Shown here piece after piece: positions 56,479 through 64,000 of a stretch of DNA of 64,000 nt. Source of the DNA: Eleusine coracana subsp. coracana (Eukaryota > Streptophyta > Magnoliopsida > Poales > Poaceae); the NCBI GenBank assembly GCA_032690845.1, contig CM064424.1, positions 39,135,511 to 39,199,510 of the forward strand, given 5' to 3'. Within the stretch, counting starts at the first letter, position 1. Every line of letters begins with the position of its first letter. The notes beneath the pieces are model-generated. The model was given only the letters and a program-made list of their open reading frames with translations, searched no databases and was not told the origin of the DNA. The position numbers and the translations under genes were made by a program.

Positions 56479-57330
56479 GTCAAAACGTTTGGGCAATCTG
56501 TACCGTGCTGCCATTTTCTACCTCTCGATGCCACAAGCTCGAAGGTTGGTTCACAATACATACAGAGTCCTTCATGCCTGAATGTATGTCTGATTCAGTC
56601 GTATGTATTGACCTCAAGAGGATTGTTTTGGACGTCTCATGGGTCTGAGGAGATGGCAACAAGTTTATTCCTTGCAAGATATTTTGAGCTGATCGAAAGG
56701 CACGTGAGGGACAGTGGCAAGAAACGTGATCCAGTAGTTGCACAGGCGTTTGCGAGATCTGCAGCCCTAATAGCGCTATCCTTGACCATGGAAATCACTA
56801 AGTCCAGCTGCGGAAAGCCAATGCTGAGGTGGAGGCACAGCTGACCGGCATCTGCTCAGCCAAGGGTGAATCAACATTCAACACGAAAGTCAGACATGCT
56901 AATATCTGTGTGCATATGTGCCTTCAAGTTATGGCGTGTCATGACAGGGTCAAAAGAAAAGAAAATGGATAGCTAATTATTTATATGTTCGGTAGAAATT
57001 CCATCTCTAATCCATTTTGCTGACTCTTAAACAAAAGATACGACTTATTAATGCCACAACCACTATATAACTGAACTTCGGTTGGGACTTGGGATCGATA
57101 ATGTGATAGTTGTTGGCGGTACATGCAAAGCCAAATGCTTTACTTTAAAGACTTAAAATTCTATGTAGTTACTCCAAAGTTGTAACTTGAGAAACCATGT
57201 GGATATGTGTCATGGTTTGCAATATATGTGATGAGTAATTGACTTGAGCGGATTTGGTGCTTGAGTTGAAATGCGGGAATCCAGGGATTGCATGTGTGTG
57301 TGCAAGATTATTGTTTCGACTAACTGGAGT
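56479..57330. other. Unassigned DNA before Sirevirus 2
   Basis: One frame at 56446-56844 includes FLARYFELIERHVRDSGKKR and FARSAALIALSLTMEITK, which has coding-like composition but no family I recognise; it could be a captured gene fragment. From 56850 the DNA is AT-rich without ORFs. The exact start of the Sirevirus LTR is uncertain and may lie within this stretch. Confidence 0.35.
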
Positions 57331-57939
57331 TGTTGGAGGTATTGGTGATATTGCAGGAGATGGGAAATATGTTTGCTTGTCTCATGATGTGTAGGTCACT
57401 GGAGTCGACTTGGCGGTCAACAGCGAGAGGATCGAGCACAAGTAGGGGACTTGGGGCCGGACGATCGGGATGCCGGGTGAAGTCAAGGGTGATCCACACC
57501 GTACACGTGGAGAGGCAAGAAGCACGGAAGGTTTCACGGTTGAGCCTCAAAACCGTGGTGGTGATGAAGATGGCGTGTTGACCAAGTCAAGGCGAACGGG
57601 ATGCCGGTACAAGTGACAAGGGGGCCCAATGGACAAGGACTAGGAGAGACTTGCCGGTGGTCAGGATCGCAGAACAAAGTGACACGCGTCAACATCGAGA
57701 AGTCGCGCTTTGAGAAGCATGCAAGGCGGTTTCCTGGTTTGGGCCTCAAAACCGGTGGCAGTGGTTGGTGGTGCACATGGCACCATCGCGGAGCTTGCTT
57801 CGAGACGAAGCAAAGACGTGAAGCGTCTGATGGCATTCGGGCGATAAAGAAAAAGATGGACGGTTATGCCCCCGATGGTAGGTGGGTGTATTATGTAGGT
57901 CAAGAGTAGAGTGGTAATGTGGACAACAGACCCTATGCC

Positions 57940-57947
57940 TATATAAG
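57940..57947 (+). promoter_or_regulatory. TATA box of Sirevirus 2 LTR
   Basis: TATATAAG followed by a purine-rich leader. Confidence 0.55.
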
Positions 57948-58558
57948 GAGAGGTGTGGCTAGTGGGAGAGATGCCTCTCTTCCATTAGCCTTGTGTTAGG
58001 AACTCATTACAAAGTGCTAGGAGAGGACTTTATGTTTTAGAGGAGAGGAGAAGGTGCGTGAGAGACATCTCTTGATCTTCTAAATAGTGGGAGGAAGAGG
58101 GTGGCTTCCTAGCCTTGTAACCATGGATCATGTAAGCACCTTCCTATGATATGAGAAGTATTTTCGTGCTCAAGATTTCCCTCTTCCCGTGAATCCCGAA
58201 TTTCTCCTTTTCTCTATTTTTGGAGCTATTTTCGTGGTGATTTTCGATCTCATTTTTGGACGAGTTTTTGGCTCGGATTTCTTGAGAAACATGTTTCTAG
58301 GATGAGCTAGAATAATCCTCTATGGATCCTTGGTCGAATCAATAGCTCTAGCACCTTCAATTTGAAGGATTTCTCAACTTTTCCCTTTTTGGTGCTCTTG
58401 GCACAAGATCTAAAATTCATGATGATTTCTTGAGCCAATTGGGATGATCTTCTAGGATTACGGTTGTGATGTGATGAGGATTCACTGGTCCAAAATCACA
58501 TCATTTGGAGTTCATTTGATTAGGTTTTGGTGAAAATTTGCCAAAATCCCAAAAGTTT

Positions 58559-58696
58559 TTCCTGTTCTGTCGGGTTCGATCGGTACTGCCGACGACCAGG
58601 ACTGGCACTGCCGGTGGGTTGCAAAACCCCACACCGGCACTGCCGATGGGGCCAACCGGCACTATCGATGTCCCTGATTGGCATTGCCGGTGGTGG
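58559..58696. promoter_or_regulatory. Palindromic repeat array in Sirevirus 2 LTR
   Basis: About five copies of CCGGCACTGCCGG-like palindromes. The sequence differs from the Sirevirus 1 palindrome but the arrangement is similar. Confidence 0.65.
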
Positions 58697-58943
58697 CCCA
58701 GTAAGGTTAGGTTTTGAGTCTCTCGACTATTTCAAGTCCTTGCTATTTCTTGTTGATTCCGCTATGTTACTTTGTTGTGCTTGATCACTCCTAAGGCTAG
58801 TACAGCACGAGTTGGTGTGTATAGTCTTGGTGATCAGTTTGGAGTTTGGCTTGGGGTTTTTTTAGGATATAGGCCACGTTCTCTTGGAGAATTTTGATTG
58901 GCTCCCATTCACGCCCCACTGGTCACCTTCTCGGTCCTTCAAT

Positions 58944-58955
58944 TGGTATCGGAGC
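58944..58955 (+). other. Sirevirus 2 primer-binding site
   Basis: TGGTATCGGAGC, one base from the initiator-Met tRNA site, two bases after the LTR. Confidence 0.9.
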
Positions 58956-59004
58956 CGGTTTCATCACTAGTTGACCTTCACCGGCTTTGTGATCCGAAGG
59001 CGAC

Positions 59005-60492
59005 ATGGAGAAGCGTGTTATTAAGCTGTGGATGTTTGATGGAGAGGACTTCTCCTACTGGAAGTCACGGACCAAGGGTACCTCTTGAGTCAAGGACGTG
59101 CTATCTGGGATATTGTTGAGCAAGAATACAACATACCTGCCGACCTCAACACCGCTTCCACAAATGAGTTGAACATGTATGAACACAATTCTGAAGCTAT
59201 CAACATTCTACTCTCTGCACTTGGTAGAAGTGAACATGATCGCGTTGCACACCTTGACACCGCTCATGCTATTTGGGTTAAGCTTTGCACGTACCATGAG
59301 GGTACCAATCAAGCAGAAGAAGAACCACTTCTACAAGAAGGGCAAGAACTCCAAGAAGTTCGCCAAGGCCATTGCATGCGCCCGCGTTGCCGCCTTGAGC
59401 GATGTCGACCTCACATCAAGCGAAGGCCTTTCAAGCTCGGAGGAGGAGGTTGAGAAGCCACGAGTCAAGAGGTAGGATGACTTCACCGGGCTTTGCTTCA
59501 TGGCAAAAAACGACCATGACACCAACTCTGGATCCGACTTCGACACAAGCGAGGTACCTCCCACTCTTGATGAGCTCTCTTTTGAACTTGATCATTTGCG
59601 CGATGTTCTGCTCTTGCAAGATGATAAGCTTTGCAGTGCTATTCGTGAGAGTAGAGAGCTTAAGTCTAAGTTGGAGAGTGCTGATTTTGAAATTGCTTCG
59701 CTTAGGTCTAAGCTTGATAAAGATGACATGGTTGTAGAGTGTGAGTCCTGTCAAGTTGTGATGAATGATCTGAGTCAGAGGGAGAGTGTGCATGCTCAAG
59801 TTGTCAGTCAGCTTGAGAGTACCCTCAAGGAGCTTGATGAGTTCAAAGCTAGGCCAACTCTTTTGGGTGCATGTCAAAAGTGTCCCAAGCTCACAGATGA
59901 ATTGGAAGCTCAATCCCTTAAAGTCAAAGAGCTTGAGTCCAAGCTGCTTCATGAGACTCGCTCAAAAGTTCTCCCACCTCTGTGTGAAGTGTGTGTTACC
60001 CTCAAGGACAAGCTAGTAATCACTAGGGAGGAAAACAAAGTCCTAGTTCAGGAAAATGACTATCTTGTTTCTAGGCTCTAGAGAACCCTAGTGAGTGAGG
60101 AAAAGATTGAGAGTGATTTGGCAAGCGTGAAGGAGAGTGCTTCTAGGTCAACCTATAACTTGGGCTTGGGATTTGAGAGGTGTGACAAGGAGAGTGAGAA
60201 TGTGGACAAGTTTATACCTAGCTCCAGCTACAAGGATGAGAAAAACACTATCAAACCCACTAAAACATACTATCCACCCAATCCAAAACCCTCCTTCAAC
60301 CCAAAGCAAACAGAGAAGCCAAAACCCAAGCCTGCCATGCAAACCAAGCCTAATCCTAAAGGTGTCTACATTTGCATATTTTGTGGTCGCAAGGGCCATT
60401 TGGATGAATTCTGTTATAGGCGTAAGAGGATTGAGAGGAAGCAAGCTGAGTTGACTAGGGATGCTTTTTATGATAATTTTTTTGACTTTTAG
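59005..60492 (+). pseudogene. Sirevirus 2 gag with coiled coil and zinc knuckle
   Basis: Met 59005 (MEKRVIKLWMFDGEDFSYW). A frameshift near 59080 leads to YNIPADLNTASTNELNMY. Part of the gag core is missing near 59310, where CTYHEGTNQ is followed by KKNHFYKKGKNSKKFAK. The 59500-60081 frame is a long heptad-rich coiled coil with CXXC pairs. After a stop at 60079-60081 the knuckle CIFCGRKGHLDEFC lies near 60373-60414. Long coiled-coil gag is typical of Sireviruses. Confidence 0.87.
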
Positions 60493-60854
60493 CCTCGCTC
60501 TTTTTCTCATGCCTATCCTGGACAGGGTCATCCCTCATATGGCTTTGATTCATGAAACAAAGGCTTTGCGTAGCAGGGCTTTGGTGCCCCACATTTTCCC
60601 CATTGTGGTGAGTGTCACTCGCGTGGATTTGGCTTTCACACTGATGATTTTTATCCTCACAACCCAAGGTTCAAGTCGAGACGCTTTGACAGGCCACATT
60701 TTCCCCATCGTGGTTCTCGTCCCATGCGTTTGAATGATAATGTGCAAAGAACTGTGATGACTACTACTGGTCGTATGGTTAAGTGTTGGTTTCCCAAATC
60801 TCTTTTGATTAACCCCAGCACTGAGCTATCGACTTTTCCTTCTCGTTCTTTGTA

Positions 60855-62084
60855 GACAGCAGGTGGAGGCTTGGAGAACAAATGGTTGATGGACTCCGGG
60901 TATTCGTGCCATATGACCGGAGATGCAAAGTGGTTCTGTAGCCTCACTCCCTTGAAGCGGCGGGAGTATGTGACCTTTGGAGATGACAAGAGAGGGAGAG
61001 TGAAGGCAAGAGGTGCGGTAAAGGTAAATGAAAAATTCACTCTCAAGGATGTTGGTTTGGTTGAGTATCTCATGTACAATCTCCTCTTTGTCTCTCAGCT
61101 TCTTGATGTTGGTTTTGAAGTGCACTTTAAGTCGAATGCTTCTTGTGTTCTTGATTCAAGTGGTTCCTTGGTTTGTGGGATTTCTCACATTGGCAGAGTT
61201 TTTTAGGCTGATTTTGCTGGTTCTCCTGGTTCTCACAAGTGCTTGTTTGCTCAATCTTCTTCTGAGCTCTGGAAATGGCATAGGAGACTGGGTCACACGA
61301 GCTTTGACTTGTTATGTCGCTTGAGTGGCCTAGGTTTGATCCGAGGATTGCCTAAGCTCAAATTTTATAAGGATTTGGTTTGTGCTCCTTGTCGTCATGG
61401 GAAAATGATTGCCGCTTCTCATCCACCAATCAATTTGGTGATGACTGAACGCCCTGGAGAGTTGCTTCATATGGACACTGTTGGTCCTTCTCGGGTTCGG
61501 GTGGGAAGTGGTATGTTCTTGTGATTGTTGACGACTATTCTCGCTACTCTTGGGTCTACTTTCTTGAGAGCAAGGATGAAGTATTTCATCACTTTCGGAG
61601 CTTAGCCTTGAGGTTGTTCAAGGAACTCCCTGGTGCATTACGAGCAATCCACAGTGATAATGGCACTGAGTTTAAGAACTCCTCCTTTGATGCTTTCTGT
61701 CTTGAGCATGGTATTGAGCATCAGTTTTCAGCACCTCGTGTTCCCCAGCAGAATGGTGTGGTTGAAAGAAAGAACAGAACCTTGGTGGAGATGGCTCGAA
61801 CGATGCTCGATGAGCATAGGACTCTGAGGCGGTTCTGGGCTGAGGCCATTAGCACTGCTTGCTATGTTTCAAATCGGATTTTCTTGCGCTCATTTCTTAA
61901 TGTAACTTCTTATGAGCTGCATTTTAGGAGAAATCCCTCAGTTTCTCATTTGTGTGCCTTTGGTTGCAAGTGCTTTATTCTCAAGCGTGGCAATCTTGAT
62001 AAGTTTGAGTCGAGATCTTTCGATGGCATCTTTCTTGGTTACTCTCTTCATGGTCATTCCTACAGTTTTGAATTTGGAGACTAA
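60855..62084 (+). pseudogene. Sirevirus 2 protease and integrase
   Basis: Protease WLMDSGYSCHMTGDAKWF near 60883-60936 (DSG intact). Pre-integrase LWKWHRRLGHTSFDLL and CAPCRHGKM. Integrase core in 61521-62084: IVDDYSRYSWVYF, IHSDNGTEFKN, PQQNGVVERKNRTL. The three catalytic acids (D, D, E) appear present. Stops at 61204 and a frame change at about 61515; otherwise well kept. Region 60493-60854 is a broken linker. Confidence 0.9.
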
Positions 62085-62900
62085 CACCATTGTAGAGTCC
62101 TGTGATGTAACCTTTAATGAATGAAACTCTTGTGCAAGGAATGTGATTGACTCTGTAGGTGACAAGGAGCTGAAGGAAAGCATCTTTGTAGAAGAGGACC
62201 TACAGCGCTTTGATGATGATGATGATGATTCACTTCATCTCTCATCTGAGCTTGTTCCTGCTGCTACCACTACTCCAGCAGAGGGTCTAGAAGCTTCTAC
62301 ATCGACTTCAGTGGCTGTCGAGCGACCTCCAGCTGTGGTTGAGGGGAGGTACATTCTGAGAGAGAGGCCCCCAGCCACATTCAACGTCAACATCCACCTC
62401 AACAAATGATCGATAATCACTATGAGAGGACACCAAGGTCAAGGTCTGCACATCTCACCTGCTTTACCAATTCTCTCTTTGTTGCAACCTTTGAACCCCG
62501 GAATATCGGACACGCACTATATGATGAATATTGGGTTAATGCCATGCATGAGGAGTTGGAGAACTTTGAGAGAAACAAAGTGTGGACCCTAGTAGAGCCT
62601 CCTATTGGTGTCAATGTCATAGGAACCAAATGGGTGTTTAAAAACAAGGATGAGGAAGATGGTGAGGTTGTTAGGAACAAGGCTAGGCTTGTTGCTCAGG
62701 GTTTCAGTCAAGTGGAGGGCTTAGACTATGGGGAAACCTTTGCTCCTATTTCACGCATAGAAGCCATTAAGATCTTGATTGCATTTGCTGCCTCTAATGG
62801 CATTAGAATCTATCAAATGGATGTCAATAGTGCTTTCAAATCAAGCAGTGTAAGCAAGACACTTTCATACATCAAGCCAAGTACACAAAGGATCTTCTGA
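62085..62900 (+). pseudogene. Sirevirus 2 RT N-terminal part
   Basis: After an acidic linker with an Asp run (62210-62235), RT begins YDEYWVNAMHEELENF, then GTKWVFKNKDEEDG, KARLVAQGFSQVEGLDY and ETFAPISRIEA to QMDVNSAF at about 62838. The next sequence belongs to a later pol region (TFIHQAKYTKDLLKKF), so the fingers/palm part with YVDD is missing. Confidence 0.9.
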
Positions 62901-63670
62901 AGAAGTTCGACATGGTTTATATGAAGCCGTTGTCTACACCAATGTCCACTACAATGGCACTTGACCCTGATGAAGACTGTGAAGCGGTGGACCAAAGGGA
63001 GTACAGGAGCATGATTGGCTCCCTCTTGTACCTGACAACAACAAGACCCGACATACACTTTGCAGTGTGTCTTTGTGCTCGCTTTCAAGCTTCCCCAAGG
63101 GTGACTCATCGCAAGGCTGTCAAGTGCATCTTCAGGTATCTCAAATACACCCTTGAGTTCGGTCTTTGGTACTCTACATCTTCATCTCTTGATCTCATTG
63201 GGTATTTGGATGCAGACTTTGCTGGGTGTAGAATTGATAGGAAGAGCACTTCTGGTACTTGCCATTTCTTGGGTACTTCTTTGATCTGTTGGTCTTCTCG
63301 TAAGCAGTCGAGTGTAGCTCAATCGACCACAGAGGCCGGGTATGTAGTTGCTGCTAGCTGCTGCTCACAAATCCTATAGGTTGTATCTACCATGAGAGAC
63401 TATGGGTTAACCTTTAAGAGTGTTCCACTCATGTGTGATAACTCCAGTGCCATATGCTTAGCCAAAAACCCAATTCAACATGGTAAGGTCAAACAAATCA
63501 ATGTGCAATTCCACTTCCTGAGGGACAATGTTGAGGCGGGGGATGTTGAGCTCAAATACATCGACACCAGAAACCAACTAGCTGATATCCTCACCAAGCC
63601 ACTAGATGCTTCTAGACATGCTTTTCTTCGGGGGAAACTTGGTGTGTGTCATCCTTATGGCATCATTTAA
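62841..63670 (+). pseudogene. Sirevirus 2 RNase H region
   Basis: Starts with IHQAKYTKDLLKKFDM, then STPMSTTMALD, YRSMIGSLLYLTTTRPD, DLIGYLDADFAGCRIDRKS, AQSTTEAGYVVAASCC, CDNSSAICLAKN and NQLADILTKPLDASR. Frames shift near 62900; a TAG lies at 63377-63379. Ends at TAA 63668-63670, overlapping the polypurine tract. Confidence 0.9.
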
Positions 63671-63677
63671 GGGGGAG
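63669..63677 (+). other. Sirevirus 2 polypurine tract
   Basis: AAGGGGGAG directly after the pol stop. Sireviruses often have several such tracts. Confidence 0.75.
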
Positions 63678-64000
63678 TTAGTGTTCACTTGTATATATGT
63701 ATCTTACCTTTTATACATTGCATCTCATATATAATATATGCATTGGTAGATGAGCTTTGATTCTTATACTTGCTTGCATTTCTCTTTGCTATGATTGAGC
63801 TTGAGCTAAGTTGTGTGGATGTGATGGTAATCTCTCATGCTTATATTTTCTAGATGGCCTGTTATAGATCCATGTGAGCAACTTGCTAATCTTAAAGGTA
63901 AACTAAGCTTCTTGTGAACCTTATGAACTAATCTTGCTAAAACTTGTTCACCATGTGTATAATTGCTTTTATCCTTGTTGAAACTTGCATTGAGGCTAGT
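63678..64000 (+). other. Sirevirus 2 3' untranslated region
   Basis: AT-rich, no ORF, no similarity seen to the 5' LTR (57331-58941). The 3' LTR should start beyond the window. Confidence 0.6.

Larger units (their letters stand above)
57331..58941 (+). repeat. Sirevirus 2 5' LTR (left end approximate)
   Basis: Ends CCTTCA, like the other Sirevirus here. TATATAAG box at 57940-57947. An array of ACCGGCACTGCCGGT-type palindromes lies at about 58559-58696. Without the 3' LTR the left boundary cannot be fixed. Confidence 0.65.
57331..64000 (+). mobile_element. Sirevirus-type copia retrotransposon 2 (3' end outside window)
   Basis: 5' LTR ends at 58941 (CCTTCA), followed by a primer site. Gag has a coiled coil and CCHC knuckle. 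Protease, integrase, part of RT and RNase H follow to 63670, then a GGGGGAG tract. The RT core is deleted. The 5' start is approximate (TG at 57331 is one candidate), and the 3' LTR is not reached by 64000. Confidence 0.85.

Noticed and set aside
57000..57331. Exact start of the Sirevirus 2 5' LTR
   Set aside because: Several TG starts are possible and the 3' LTR is outside the window; no boundary can be proven.
58559..58696. CRISPR-like array
   Set aside because: The repeats are short palindromes without uniform spacers, in a plant retrotransposon LTR.

Overview
This is plant nuclear DNA, almost certainly from a grass (Poaceae). It carries a nested stack of transposable elements and no clear host gene. 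The grass call rests on CACTA ends built from TTTGCCGTGTG repeats, Sirevirus-type copia elements with a plant-transposon-domain ORF and palindrome-rich LTRs, a copia LTR family starting TGTTGGAGATATGCCC, and L1-like LINEs with grass-type ORF1s. I saw no tRNA, rRNA or CRISPR array. The species cannot be named from this window.

Left flank, 1-7110: the 3' end of a Helitron (ends 1697), AT-rich DNA, the first copy of a ~0.9 kb unclassified repeat (2378-3262), degraded repeat DNA split by a solo LTR (4409-4915), a likely CACTA derivative (5271-6636) and a 32-base C run. Centre, 7111-55585: when insertions are mentally removed, one Mutator-like element (MULE) of roughly 10 kb appears. It has a FAR1-type transposase gene on the + strand (7111-14520) and a convergent, intron-rich Ulp1-like (C48 peptidase) gene on the - strand (54953 to 44659).

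The MULE was bombarded. A copia element (8472-13667, TSD ATGCC), itself holding a solo LTR (11696-12205), sits in the transposase gene. LINE-1 (about 14896-35690) lies between the two genes and holds a copia element (15281-18211), a Sirevirus (18416-27326, TSD CCCAG) and a CACTA element (31885-33016, TSD ATA) whose 3' end was then tandemly multiplied with LINE sequence. A second LINE on the - strand (36030 to about 44657) lies at the Ulp1 stop codon and contains a third LINE (about 38405-43566). A fourth LINE (44792-50831) interrupts the last Ulp1 intron, so the final Ulp1 exon is 6 kb away from the rest.

Right flank, 55586-64000: the second copy of the 0.9 kb repeat (55588-56478), unassigned DNA, then a Sirevirus on the + strand (5' LTR ending 58941, PBS, gag, pol to 63670); its 3' LTR is outside the window. 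Nearly every coding region has stops, frameshifts or catalytic changes, so most of the window is fossil. The points of most interest are the reconstructed FAR1+Ulp1 MULE, the CACTA/LINE tandem multiplication, and the Sirevirus that has kept gag, a protease/RNase H fusion and a third ORF after losing integrase and reverse transcriptase.
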